Positions 43,470 through 51,721 of a stretch of 64,000 nt of DNA are shown here, piece after piece. How positions within the stretch are numbered: the first letter of the stretch is position 1; the number at the start of each line of letters is the position of its first letter. The translations under genes were made by a program, and so were the position numbers. This DNA comes from Streptomyces vilmorinianum (lineage in GTDB: Bacteria > Actinomycetota > Actinomycetes > Streptomycetales > Streptomycetaceae). Location of the stretch: the NCBI RefSeq assembly GCF_005517195.1, contig NZ_CP040244.1, positions 4,172,001-4,236,000 of the forward strand. Direction: 5' to 3'. The notes under the pieces were generated by a model. The model made no database searches and was not told the DNA's origin. It was given only the letters and a program-made list of their open reading frames with translations.

Positions 43470-44369
43470 ATGGATCCCGAACTCGAAGCGTTCATCCCGT
43501 TCCTCCCGGACATCGACATGGAGGACCCGGTCGCCGCGCGCAAGAACTTCACCGAGCGCGCAGCCGCGGCGCCGGCGCCGGACACCTCGGACATGGAGGT
43601 CGAGGACCGCACGGTCCCCGCCGACCCGGACGTGGCGGTACGGATCTACCGCCCGCACCAGGCATCACGAGGCGCCGTCGTCTGGCTGCACGGCGGCGGA
43701 GGCGTCTTCGGCGATCTGGACACCGAGCACCCGTGGGCCGCCCGGATCGCCGACCTCACCGGGGCGGTGGTGATCTCGGTGGACTACCGCCTGGCGCCCG
43801 AACACCGGTACCCGGCCGCCCTCGACGACGCCTACGCCGTACTGACGTGGACGGCCGAGCACGCGGCCGAGCTCGGCGTCGACCCGGAGCGGATCGCGGT
43901 CGCAGGCCACAGCGCCGGGGCGGCGATCTCGGCCGCGGTGGCGTTGCGGGCGCGTGACCAGCGGGGGCCGTCGATCCGCCTGCAGGTGCTCAACGAGCCC
44001 GGGCTCGACGACCGGCCCCGGACGTGGTCGCGGCGGCATTTCACCGACGTGCCCTGGATGAACAGCGGCAAGATCGCCGCCGCTTGGCGGCACTACCTGG
44101 GCGACCAGCCGGCCACACCGTACGCCGCCCCGGCCCGGGCCGCCGACCTGTCCGGCCTGCCGCCCGCCTACATCGCCACCGCCGAGTTCTGCCCGAACCG
44201 CGACGAGGACATCGAGTACGCGCTGCGCCTGCTGCAGGCGGGCGTGTCGGTCGAGCTGAGGCAGTGGCCCGGCACGTTCCACGGCTCGCAGGCGATCCTG
44301 TCCGCCGATGTGTCGCAGCGTCAGATCGCCGGACTCACCGCAGCCCTGCGCCGCGCCCTGGCGGCCTGA
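43470..44369 (+). CDS. HSL-type alpha/beta hydrolase (esterase)
   Basis: 299 residues. WLHGGGGVFGD oxyanion motif, DYRLAPEHRYPAALDDA and the nucleophile GHSAGAA are the signature of hormone-sensitive-lipase-type esterases; the base is in WPGTFHGSQ. The ATG at 43470 has GTGAGG at correct distance; ATG 43461 would sit directly on it. Transcribed divergently from the PucR regulator (109-base gap), which probably controls it. Substrate unknown. Confidence 0.92.
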   Translation: MDPELEAFIPFLPDIDMEDPVAARKNFTERAAAAPAPDTSDMEVEDRTVPADPDVAVRIYRPHQASRGAVVWLHGGGGVFGDLDTEHPWAARIADLTGAVVISVDYRLAPEHRYPAALDDAYAVLTWTAEHAAELGVDPERIAVAGHSAGAAISAAVALRARDQRGPSIRLQVLNEPGLDDRPRTWSRRHFTDVPWMNSGKIAAAWRHYLGDQPATPYAAPARAADLSGLPPAYIATAEFCPNRDEDIEYALRLLQAGVSVELRQWPGTFHGSQAILSADVSQRQIAGLTAALRRALAA

Positions 44370-44399
44370 GCCGTGGGCGATCAGGAAAGGACGGATGTC

Positions 44400-44762
44400 T
44401 TGAAGATCCGACTGGTGTTGGGCGGAAGCGTGGCCGCGCTGAGTGTGTGTGCGGGCTTGCTGACGGCGGTTCCCGCGCCCGACGCGACAGCGATCGTGCC
44501 GGCCGGCAGCGCGAGCTCGTCGACGGGCGTCGATCGCGCGGAGCTGCAGTCCGCGATGGACGGTGTCCACCGCGCGGGGATACCGGGGGTGTACGCCGAG
44601 GTGCGCGACGCCGGCCGGACATGGCGTGGCGCCTCGGGGGTCGCCGATGTCACGACCGGCCGTCCCGTCAGGGCCGACATGCGCCAGCGCGTCGGCAGCA
44701 TCACCAAGATCGGCGGTGAAGGCCGCGACCTCGTTGATGTTGGTGGGACGAGACCGAGGTGA
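44400..44762 (+). pseudogene. Truncated serine hydrolase (beta-lactamase family), N-terminal remnant
   Basis: Starts at TTG 44400 with AGGAAAGG in front. A signal peptide and the first ~65 mature residues of a beta-lactamase/D-Ala-D-Ala-carboxypeptidase-type hydrolase are recognisable, reaching the catalytic SITK tetrad (QRVGSITK). Immediately afterwards the family sequence stops and the chain ends after ~20 unrelated residues (GGEGRDLVDVGGTRPR). The normal protein would need ~300 more residues, including the YxN motif. Sequence just past the break matches a different family (next entry), so a deletion joined two genes. Confidence 0.78.
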
Positions 44763-44895
44763 AGAAGGCGATCGGCATCGGCGATCGCGACGACCTGGCC
44801 ATCGCGCTGCTCATGTCCGTCGGCTATCCGGCAGAGGAGCGACGCCACCAAGGCCGTCGGGCTCAGGAACGCAACGTCTTCCACGAGTCGTACGG
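44713..44895 (+). pseudogene. C-terminal remnant of a nitroreductase-family gene, frameshifted
   Basis: In a frame different from the serine-hydrolase remnant one can read AVKAATSLML, and, after a one-base shift near 44745, WDETEVKKAIGIGDRDDLAIALLMSVGYPAEERRH, the usual C-terminal strand-helix of nitroreductases (GYPAE followed by a basic RRxxE stretch). No start, FMN-binding or N-terminal part is present. The family call is from pattern memory and is moderately certain. Confidence 0.55.
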
Positions 44896-45048
44896 ATCAC
44901 CCAGGAACGCCACTCGCTGGAGGACCTCGGCGAACGTCATCGTCCGCTCGGTGAGGAGTGGCCGCACAGTGCCGACGATCAGGATTCCGCGCCGACAGCG
45001 GCCCCGCCTCCTGCCCCGGGGTGTCCCCGGCCCGCCATACTGGTCACG

Positions 45049-46302
45049 ATGCGTGTGGCACTGATGACAGCAGGGTCCCGAGGCGACGTCGCGCCTTTCA
45101 CCGGGCTCGGGCACGGACTGATGCGCGCGGGACACGACGTCACCGTCGTGACCCATGAGTCGTTCGCCGGCCTGGTACGCGAAGCCGGTCTCGCCTTCCA
45201 CGGACTGCCCGTCGACCCGCAGGCCGAGTTGCGCACGGAGCACGGTCAACGGTTGCTGACCAGCCGGAGCGGGCCCGGGAAACTGGCGTGGGTCCTGGCC
45301 ATGGCCCGGCGGCTGGTCGGCGGGATGGCGCCGGGGATGCTGGACGCGGCGCGCGAGAGCGACGTGCTTCTGCTGTCGGGGTCCGTCGCGCCGCTGGGCC
45401 ATGCCATCGCCGAATGCCTGGGGCTGCCGAGCAGAGGTGTCTACCTGCAACCGCTCGCGCCCACCCGCGCGTTCCCGCCGCCGGTCGTCGGTACGCGATC
45501 CTGCGGCGGCGCGGGCAACCGGCTGGCCGGGCGGGCGGTCAACGCCGCCTTGGAGCTGGCGTTCAGCAAGGCCGCCCGCGTCCTCGAGACGGAACTCGGC
45601 AGCCCCCGGCGCCGGAACCGGGAGCGCCGGAACTGGCCGGTCCACCACGGCTTCAGCACCGTGGTGGTCCCACGCCCGGCCGACTGGCGCCCGGGCCTGA
45701 CGATCGGCGGTTACTGGTGGCCGTACACCCCACCGACCGCCCGACTCCCCCAAGAAGTCCACGACTTCCTGGACTCCGGCCCGCCCCCGGTCTTCGTGGG
45801 GCTGGGCAGCCCGACCGTGCCCGACCCGGAACGGGTGAGCGATCTGATCGTGCGGGCGCTGCGCGAGGCCGGGCTGCGTGGCGTGATCCAGTCCGGATGG
45901 AGCGGGTTGCGCGCCGACGGCGATGACATGCTGACGATCGGAGAGGCGCCGCACTCTCTGCTGTTCCCCCACATGGCGGCCGTCGTGCATCACGCGGGCG
46001 CGGGGACGACAGCCGCGGGTCTGCGTGCAGGCGTCCCCGCCGTACCCATGCCGGTGTGGTTCGACGGCGCGTTCTGGGCATCACGGCTCACCGCCCTCGG
46101 CGTCTCGCCCGGCCCCGTACCCCTGAGACGGCTCGCCGCACCGCACACCCTCGCCACGGCTCTCGCCGCGGCGGTCCGCGATCCGGTCTACCGCCGCCGC
46201 GCCGCCGTCCTCGCCGAGCGACTGCGGCAGGAGGACGGCGTGGCCCCCGTACGGGCAGCACTCGAACACCTCGACCACGGCGGCCCCGGTGCGCGCCGCT
46301 GA
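45049..46302 (+). CDS. GT1/UGT-type glycosyltransferase
   Basis: 417 residues. N-terminal MRVALMTAGSRGDVAPFTGLGHGLMRAGHDV is the acceptor-domain start typical of sterol/macrolide glycosyltransferases. The C-terminal donor site has PPVFVGLGSPTVPDPE and HHAGAGTTAAGLRAGVPAVPMPVWFDG (sugar-nucleotide-binding motif). It transfers a sugar from UDP- or dTDP-sugar to a small-molecule acceptor; neither can be named. Related Streptomyces enzymes include macrolide-inactivating transferases and sterol glucosyltransferases. No biosynthetic neighbours. ATG 45049 begins the conserved sequence; no strong ribosome-binding site is visible. Confidence 0.9.
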   Translation: MRVALMTAGSRGDVAPFTGLGHGLMRAGHDVTVVTHESFAGLVREAGLAFHGLPVDPQAELRTEHGQRLLTSRSGPGKLAWVLAMARRLVGGMAPGMLDAARESDVLLLSGSVAPLGHAIAECLGLPSRGVYLQPLAPTRAFPPPVVGTRSCGGAGNRLAGRAVNAALELAFSKAARVLETELGSPRRRNRERRNWPVHHGFSTVVVPRPADWRPGLTIGGYWWPYTPPTARLPQEVHDFLDSGPPPVFVGLGSPTVPDPERVSDLIVRALREAGLRGVIQSGWSGLRADGDDMLTIGEAPHSLLFPHMAAVVHHAGAGTTAAGLRAGVPAVPMPVWFDGAFWASRLTALGVSPGPVPLRRLAAPHTLATALAAAVRDPVYRRRAAVLAERLRQEDGVAPVRAALEHLDHGGPGARR

Positions 46303-46384
46303 CGCCCACCGAGTCCGCGGATGATCTCCGCGGCCGTGCCGGAGCCGGCGTCGATCGTTCTGCCGGGGCCTCCCCGGCGCCGTG

Positions 46385-47413
46385 TCAGCGAGGAGCGAGG
46401 CTGGACTGACGTACCACCAGTTCCGGCTGGAGGATGACGTGTTCGTGCTGATGGTCGCCCGCACCCTCGCCCGTCTCCTGCAGCAGCAGTTCGGCGGCCC
46501 TGGCTCCGATGGTGAGGGCCGGCTGGCGCACCGACGTCAGCGGCACCGTGGCGGCCGCGGCGAACTCGATGTCGTCGTAGCCGACGATGGCGATGTCGTC
46601 GGGGACACGGACGCCGGCCGCGTACAGGGACTGGAGGACGCCGAGGGCCAGCAGGTCGTTGGCGCAGAACACGGCGGTGGGACGCTCGGCCAGGCCGAGG
46701 AGCCGGGCTCCCGCGTCGCGTCCGCCCGCGACGTCGAGACGTTCGGCCGGGATCTCCTGCAGGGCCTCGGGTGGCAGGCCTGCCTCGGCCAGCGCGGCCA
46801 GGGCGCCCGCGCGCCGGTCCTGGATCTGTGTCAGGTGTCCCGGCCCGCTGACATAGGCGAGGGTGCGGTGGCCCGCCGCGATCAGATGGCGGATCGCCAG
46901 GGAGCCGCCGACGACGTCGTCGACGGAGACCGAGCATCCGTCGTCGTCCCCCGCCACGCGGTCGACGAGGACGAACGGGATGCCGTGGCGCCGGAACTCC
47001 CGCAGGGTGGCCCCGCTCGGGTCGGAAGGTGTGATGAGGACGCCGCGGACCCGCTGCTCGGCGAAGAGCGAGAGGTAGTCGGCCTCGGCCTGGAGGCTCT
47101 GGCCGCTGTTGCACACCATGACGACCAGCCCCGCGTCCCGGGCGGCACGCTCGGCTCCCCGTGCGATGTCGACGAAGAACGGGTTGCCCATGTCCAGGAC
47201 GAGCAGGGACATGATGCGGCTGTGGCCGGCCCGCAGCTGACGGGCGGACTCGCTGCGTACGTAGCCCAGGCGTGAGATCACGCGCTGCACGTGCTGCCGG
47301 GTCGCGGCCGAGACGCGCTCCGGCTGGTTGATCACGTTCGAGACGGTGCCGACGGAGACACCGGCCTCGCGTGCCACGTCCTTGATGCCGACCGTCCGTG
47401 CGGTGCCTGTCAT
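46385..47413 (-). CDS. LacI-family regulator of rhamnose catabolism
   Basis: 342 residues. N-terminal HTH GIKDVAREAGVSVGTVSNVIN with hinge SARQLRAGHSRI, then a sugar-binding-type sensor domain (PFFVDIARGAE, GYDDIEFAAAATVPLTSV). It lies 59 bases beyond the stop of rhaM in the same orientation and near two operator-like palindromes of the TGAA...TTCA type (47989-48000, 48124-48135). It is therefore the likely repressor of the rha genes, relieved by L-rhamnose or a derivative (inference). Start ATG 47413; GTG 47422 is an alternative. Confidence 0.9.
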   Translation of the reverse strand: MTGTARTVGIKDVAREAGVSVGTVSNVINQPERVSAATRQHVQRVISRLGYVRSESARQLRAGHSRIMSLLVLDMGNPFFVDIARGAERAARDAGLVVMVCNSGQSLQAEADYLSLFAEQRVRGVLITPSDPSGATLREFRRHGIPFVLVDRVAGDDDGCSVSVDDVVGGSLAIRHLIAAGHRTLAYVSGPGHLTQIQDRRAGALAALAEAGLPPEALQEIPAERLDVAGGRDAGARLLGLAERPTAVFCANDLLALGVLQSLYAAGVRVPDDIAIVGYDDIEFAAAATVPLTSVRQPALTIGARAAELLLQETGEGAGDHQHEHVILQPELVVRQSSLAPR

Positions 47414-47472
47414 CCGTCCCACCTGGTCCTGTCCTGCCTGGTGTGTTGATCCTATGCCGCCGGGCCACCTCG

Positions 47473-47793
47473 TCAGGCGAGATGGAAGACCTCGGTGAGC
47501 GGGCGCATGGCGGCGTCGGGCGCCCGGCCGTCCAGTTCCTCGAAGAAGCCGGCCATCTCCGCCTGCCAGCGGGCGTTCACGTCCGTGGCCTCCATCGCGG
47601 CTCGGGCCTTGTCGAAGTCCGGCGTCTCCAGATAGCCGACGAGCAGCCCGTCCTCGCGCAGGAAAAGGGAGTAGTTGTGCCAGCCCGTCTCGGACAGGGC
47701 GGCCAGCATCTCGGCCCAGACGTGCTGGTGGCGTTCGCGGTACTCGTCGACCTTGTCGGACCGTACCTTCAGGAGAAAACAGACGCGCTGCAT
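47473..47793 (-). CDS. rhaM: L-rhamnose mutarotase
   Basis: 106 residues, the normal length. Motifs RVCFLLKVRSDKVDEYRERHQHVWAEML, WHNYSLFL and VGYLET are those of RhaM (COG3254), with the active-site histidine in ERHQHVW. It interconverts the alpha and beta anomers of L-rhamnose. CAGGAGGTG precedes the ATG. The gene overlaps by 25 bases the end of the ABC-transporter remnant listed next, so it is now read from the former transporter promoter. Confidence 0.93.
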   Translation of the reverse strand: MQRVCFLLKVRSDKVDEYRERHQHVWAEMLAALSETGWHNYSLFLREDGLLVGYLETPDFDKARAAMEATDVNARWQAEMAGFFEELDGRAPDAAMRPLTEVFHLA

Positions 47794-47948
47794 GGGGTCA
47801 CCTCCTGCACGGCCGCGACGGCCGTGTGGGCGGCGAGTGCGCCCGGCTTGGCCGGGTCCCACAGCTCGAAGCCCTCGACCGTGCGACCCGCGTACAGACG
47901 CAGTGACACGTCGCGCAGGGCCCGGGCGGCGCCGAAGGAGTGCGTCAT
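47769..47948 (-). pseudogene. Deletion scar of a rhamnose ABC transporter (ATPase N-terminus joined to binding-protein C-terminus)
   Basis: A 59-residue open frame. Its first ~20 residues (SFGAARALRDVSLRLYAG) are the start of a sugar ABC ATPase, ending before Walker A. The next ~28 (TVEGFELWDPAKPGALAAHTAVAAVQ) resemble the C-terminal LWxP region of a sugar-binding protein such as RhaS. In actinomycetes the genes rhaT-permease-permease-rhaS commonly precede rhaM, so an in-frame deletion of the operon interior would give exactly this scar. The reading of both halves is from family memory. It sits at the position of the first gene after the divergent promoter. Confidence 0.6.
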
Positions 47949-47988
47949 GGGTGTTCTCCCGTGCTTGTGCCAAGCGGAGCGCCTGACA

Positions 47989-48000
47989 TGAAATGTTTCA
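47989..48000. promoter_or_regulatory. Operator candidate TGAAATGTTTCA (rha region)
   Basis: A 12-base palindrome with one central mismatch, 41-52 bases before the remnant/rhaM start. It shares the TGAA...TTCA arms with the perfect palindrome at 48124-48135. Confidence 0.65.
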
Positions 48001-48011
48001 GTGGAGTTGTC

Positions 48012-48115
48012 GGGAAGCTAGCCCCGCCGGTCCAGCGCGTCAAGGGGACTCTTAGGCAACACTGTCCGAAAGCCCTGGTGGCCTTGACGGTCCTTATACA
48101 GGGGGCTAGCTTCCC
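48012..48115. repeat. Pair of 14-base inverted repeats GGGAAGCTAGCCCC in the rha divergent promoter
   Basis: GGGAAGCTAGCCCC at 48012-48025 and its exact complement GGGGCTAGCTTCCC at 48102-48115, 76 bases apart. They lie between the two operator candidates. No transposase is nearby, so a regulator site or an RNA structure is more likely than an element end. Confidence 0.7.
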
Positions 48116-48123
48116 CGGTGAAG

Positions 48124-48135
48124 TGAATCGATTCA
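48124..48135. promoter_or_regulatory. Perfect palindrome TGAATCGATTCA before rhaI
   Basis: A perfect 12-base palindrome with central CG, as expected for a LacI-family operator, 64 bases upstream of the rhaI start. Likely the binding site of the regulator at 46385-47413. Confidence 0.75.
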
Positions 48136-48198
48136 TTGAGTCGTGTATCCGGCGTCGGCTCCCTTCCGGGACAGCCGCCCATGCATCCAGAGGTGGAC

Positions 48199-49365
48199 AT
48201 GCCTGACATCGCTGCCGTGAAGACCGCTCTCGCCGGCCAGCGGATCGAGACGCCGTCCTGGGGGTACGGAAACTCCGGCACCCGGTTCAAGGTGTTCGCC
48301 CAGGCCGGCGTGCCCCGCACCCCGTACGAGAAACTGGACGACGCCGCACAGGTGCACGCCTTCACCGGCGTCGCGCCCAAGGTGTCGCTGCACATCCCGT
48401 GGGACAAGGTCGACGACTACGCGGCCCTCGCGGCCTACGCCGAGGAGCGCGGCCTGGAGCTGGGGGCGATCAACTCCAACACCTTCCAGGACGACGACTA
48501 CAAGCTGGGCAGCGTCTGCCACCCGGACGCCAAGGTCCGGCGCAAGGCCGTGGACCATCTGCTGGAGTGCGTCGACATCATGGACGCGACCGGTTCCGCC
48601 GATCTGAAGCTGTGGTTCGCGGACGGCACCAACTACCCCGGCCAGGACGACATCACCGCCCGCCAGGACCGGCTCGCCGAAGCACTCGCCGAGGTGTACG
48701 AGCGGCTCGGGGACGACCAGCGGATGCTGCTCGAGTACAAGTTCTTCGAGCCCGCCTTCTACACCACCGACGTCCCGGACTGGGGCACCGCGTACGCCCA
48801 CTGCCTCAAGCTGGGTGAGAAGGCGCAGGTGGTCGTGGACACCGGACACCACGCGCCGGGCACCAACATCGAGTACATCGTCGCGCTGCTGCTGCGGGAG
48901 AGGAAGCTCGGCGGCTTCGACTTCAACTCGCGCTTCTACGCCGACGACGACCTGATGGTGGGCTCCGCCGACCCCTTCCAGCTGTTCCGGATCATGCACG
49001 AGGTCGCCAGGAACGGCGGCCTGCTGCCGGAGACGAACGTCGCGTTCATGCTCGACCAGTGCCACAACATCGAGGCCAAGATCCCGGCCGTCATCCGCTC
49101 CGTGATGAACGTCCAGGAAGCCACGGCCAAGGCCCTGCTCGTCGACCTCGACGCGCTGAGCGCCGCCCAGCGGGACGGAGACGTGCTCGCCGCCAACGCC
49201 GCCCTGATGGACGCGTACAACACCGACGTACGCCCCCTCCTGCGCGAACTCCGCGAAGAGCACGGACTCCACCCCGACCCCGTCGCCGCCTACCGGGCCT
49301 CCGGCCGCCAGGAGCGGATCGCCGCCGAGCGCGTCGGTGGCGAGCAGGCCGGCTGGGGCGCCTGA
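48199..49365 (+). CDS. rhaI: L-rhamnose isomerase
   Basis: 388 residues. A xylose-isomerase-type TIM barrel of the Pseudomonas RhaI type, with LEYKFFEPAFYTTD, VVDTGHHAPGTNIEYIV and FDFNSRFYADDDL carrying metal and substrate ligands. It converts L-rhamnose to L-rhamnulose. ATG 48199 is chosen because AGAGGTGG is correctly spaced; ATG 48181 is an alternative. First gene of the plus-strand operon rhaI-rhaD-rhaB-lutABC, divergent from rhaM and the regulator. Confidence 0.93.
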   Translation: MPDIAAVKTALAGQRIETPSWGYGNSGTRFKVFAQAGVPRTPYEKLDDAAQVHAFTGVAPKVSLHIPWDKVDDYAALAAYAEERGLELGAINSNTFQDDDYKLGSVCHPDAKVRRKAVDHLLECVDIMDATGSADLKLWFADGTNYPGQDDITARQDRLAEALAEVYERLGDDQRMLLEYKFFEPAFYTTDVPDWGTAYAHCLKLGEKAQVVVDTGHHAPGTNIEYIVALLLRERKLGGFDFNSRFYADDDLMVGSADPFQLFRIMHEVARNGGLLPETNVAFMLDQCHNIEAKIPAVIRSVMNVQEATAKALLVDLDALSAAQRDGDVLAANAALMDAYNTDVRPLLRELREEHGLHPDPVAAYRASGRQERIAAERVGGEQAGWGA

Positions 49366-49474
49366 CCCCGCTTGCCCCGCCCACGCGGCCCGGCGGCCTC
49401 GGTCCGCCCTCCGGGCCCGTACGTCCACCGCTCCGCGAAGCCCCGCACCTCACACACCTCGAAGGAATCCGGTC

Positions 49475-51520
49475 ATGTCCTCCGCCACGCACCACGCAGC
49501 CGCCGCGCTGATCGCACGGTCCCACCGACTCGGCTCCGACCCGCGCAACACCAACTACGCGGGCGGCAACACCTCCGCGAAGGGCACCGGGACCGACCCG
49601 GCGACCGGCGGCGACGTCGAGCTGCTGTGGGTGAAGGGGTCGGGCGGCGACCTCGGCACCCTGACCGAGGACGGTCTCGCGGTACTGCGCCTGGACCGGC
49701 TGCACGCGCTCAAGGACGTCTACCCGGGCGTCGAGCGCGAGGACGAGATGGTCGCCGCCTTCGACTACTGCCTGCATGGCAGGGGCGGTGCGGCCCCCTC
49801 CATCGACACCGCCATGCACGGCCTGGTGGACGCCGCGCACGTGGACCACCTGCACCCGGACTCCGGCATCGCGCTGGCCTGCGCCGCCGACGGCGAGAAG
49901 CTGACCGCCGCGTGCTTCGGCGACAAGGTGGTCTGGGTGCCCTGGCGCCGTCCCGGCTTCCAGCTCGGCCTGGACATCGCCGCGATCAAGGAGGCCAACC
50001 CGCGGGCCGTCGGCTGCGTCCTCGGCGGCCACGGCATCACCGCCTGGGGCGACACCTCCGAGGAGTGCGAGGCCAACTCGCTGTTCGTCATCCGCTCCGC
50101 CGAGGCCTTCCTCGCCGAGCGCGGCACGCCCGAGCCCCTCGGCCCGGTCCTTGCGGGGTACGAGCCGCTGGGTGCGGCCGAGCGCAGGGAACGGGCCGCC
50201 GCCCTTGCCCCGGTGATCCGGGGGCTGGCTTCCCAGGACCGCCCGCAGGTCGGCCACTTCGACGACTCGGAGACCGTACTGGACTTCGTCTCCCGGGCCG
50301 AGCACCCCCGGCTGGCGGCGCTCGGGACGTCCTGCCCCGACCACTTCCTGCGCACGAAGATCCGCCCGCTGGTCCTGGACCTGCCTGCCTCCGCGCCGCT
50401 GGACGAGGCGATCGCGCGGCTGAAGGAGCTGCACGCCGCCTACCGCGAGGAGTACGCCTCCTACTACGCGCGGCACGCCGGCCCCGACTCCCCCGCGATG
50501 CGCGGCGCCGACCCGGCGATCGTCCTGGTCCCCGGCGTGGGCATGTTCTCCTTCGGCAAGGACAAGCAGACCGCGCGCGTGGCCGGCGAGTTCTACGTCA
50601 ACGCGATCAACGTGATGCGCGGGGCCGAGGCCGTCTCCACGTACGCGCCCATCGAGGAGTCGGAGAAGTTCCGCATCGAGTACTGGGCGCTCGAGGAGGC
50701 CAAGCTGCGGCGGATGCCGAAGCCGAAACCGCTCGCCACCCGCGTCGCGCTCGTCACGGGCGCGGGCAGCGGCATCGGCAAGGCGATCGCCCACCGCCTG
50801 GTCGCCGAGGGTGCCTGCGTGGTCGTCGCCGACATCGACGCCGAGAACGCCGCCGCCGTCGCCGAGGAGCTGGGAGGCCCCGACACGGCGGTCGCCGTCA
50901 CCGTGAACGTCACCTCGGAGGACGAGATCACCGAGGCGTTCAAGGACGCCGCCCTCGCCTTCGGCGGCGTGGACCTCGTCGTCAACAACGCCGGGATCTC
51001 TGTCTCCAAGCCGCTCCTGGAGACCACGGCCAAGGACTGGGACCTCCAGCACGACATCATGGCCCGCGGTTCCTTCCTCGTCTCGCGCGAGGCGGCCCGG
51101 ATCATGATCGAGCAGGGTCTCGGGGGCGACATCGTCTACATCGCCTCCAAGAACGCGGTGTTCGCAGGCCCGAACAACATCGCCTACTCCGCGACCAAGG
51201 CCGACCAGGCCCACCAGGTCCGGCTGCTCGCCGCCGAGCTCGGCGAGCACGGGATCCGCGTCAACGGCGTCAACCCCGACGGGGTGGTGCGCGGCTCCGG
51301 CATCTTCGCCGCCGGCTGGGGCGCGCAGCGCGCGGCGACGTACGGCATCGAGGAGGAGAAGCTCGGCGAGTTCTACGCCCAGCGCACCCTCCTCAAGCGG
51401 GAAGTCCTCCCGGAACATGTCGCGAACGCGGTCTTCGCGCTCACCGGCGGCGACCTCACCCACACCACCGGCCTGCACGTCCCCGTGGACGCGGGCGTCG
51501 CCGCCGCCTTCCTGCGCTGA
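49475..51520 (+). CDS. rhaD: Bifunctional rhamnulose-1-phosphate aldolase / L-lactaldehyde dehydrogenase
   Basis: 681 residues. Residues ~1-400 are a class II aldolase: DHLHPDSGIAL carrying two metal-ligand histidines and GGHGITAWGDT a third. Residues ~425-681 are a short-chain dehydrogenase: VALVTGAGSGIGKAIAHRL, NNAGIS, and the YSATKADQ catalytic Tyr-Lys. The fused enzyme (often called RhaEW or RhaAD) splits rhamnulose-1-phosphate to DHAP and lactaldehyde and oxidises the latter to lactate. The lactate-oxidation genes at the end of the same operon complete the route. GAAGGA precedes ATG 49475. Confidence 0.93.
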   Translation: MSSATHHAAAALIARSHRLGSDPRNTNYAGGNTSAKGTGTDPATGGDVELLWVKGSGGDLGTLTEDGLAVLRLDRLHALKDVYPGVEREDEMVAAFDYCLHGRGGAAPSIDTAMHGLVDAAHVDHLHPDSGIALACAADGEKLTAACFGDKVVWVPWRRPGFQLGLDIAAIKEANPRAVGCVLGGHGITAWGDTSEECEANSLFVIRSAEAFLAERGTPEPLGPVLAGYEPLGAAERRERAAALAPVIRGLASQDRPQVGHFDDSETVLDFVSRAEHPRLAALGTSCPDHFLRTKIRPLVLDLPASAPLDEAIARLKELHAAYREEYASYYARHAGPDSPAMRGADPAIVLVPGVGMFSFGKDKQTARVAGEFYVNAINVMRGAEAVSTYAPIEESEKFRIEYWALEEAKLRRMPKPKPLATRVALVTGAGSGIGKAIAHRLVAEGACVVVADIDAENAAAVAEELGGPDTAVAVTVNVTSEDEITEAFKDAALAFGGVDLVVNNAGISVSKPLLETTAKDWDLQHDIMARGSFLVSREAARIMIEQGLGGDIVYIASKNAVFAGPNNIAYSATKADQAHQVRLLAAELGEHGIRVNGVNPDGVVRGSGIFAAGWGAQRAATYGIEEEKLGEFYAQRTLLKREVLPEHVANAVFALTGGDLTHTTGLHVPVDAGVAAAFLR

Positions 51521-51721
51521 CGAACGCCCCCTCCGACCGCGTCTGCGGCCGCCGTGTCGGCGCGGCAGCCCCAGGTGCGCCCGAAGCGGGCAGGCGGCGG
51601 ACATGCCGTACGGGCGACCGTCCGCGCCCCTGGCACGGCGCCTCTCGTGGCACCGCCGCCGGCCCGCTTCTCCCTCCCCTCCTCCTTCTTTTCGTTCTCG
51701 CTCGCCGCGGAGGCACCCCAC

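Noticed and set aside
44863-45000. Minus-strand frame ending in MTFAEVLQRVAFLGDPYDSW
   Set aside because: No start context or known family, and it lies in a region of gene remnants.
48012-48115. 14-base inverted repeats as possible insertion-sequence ends
   Set aside because: Only 76 bases lie between them, with no transposase and no target-site duplication.
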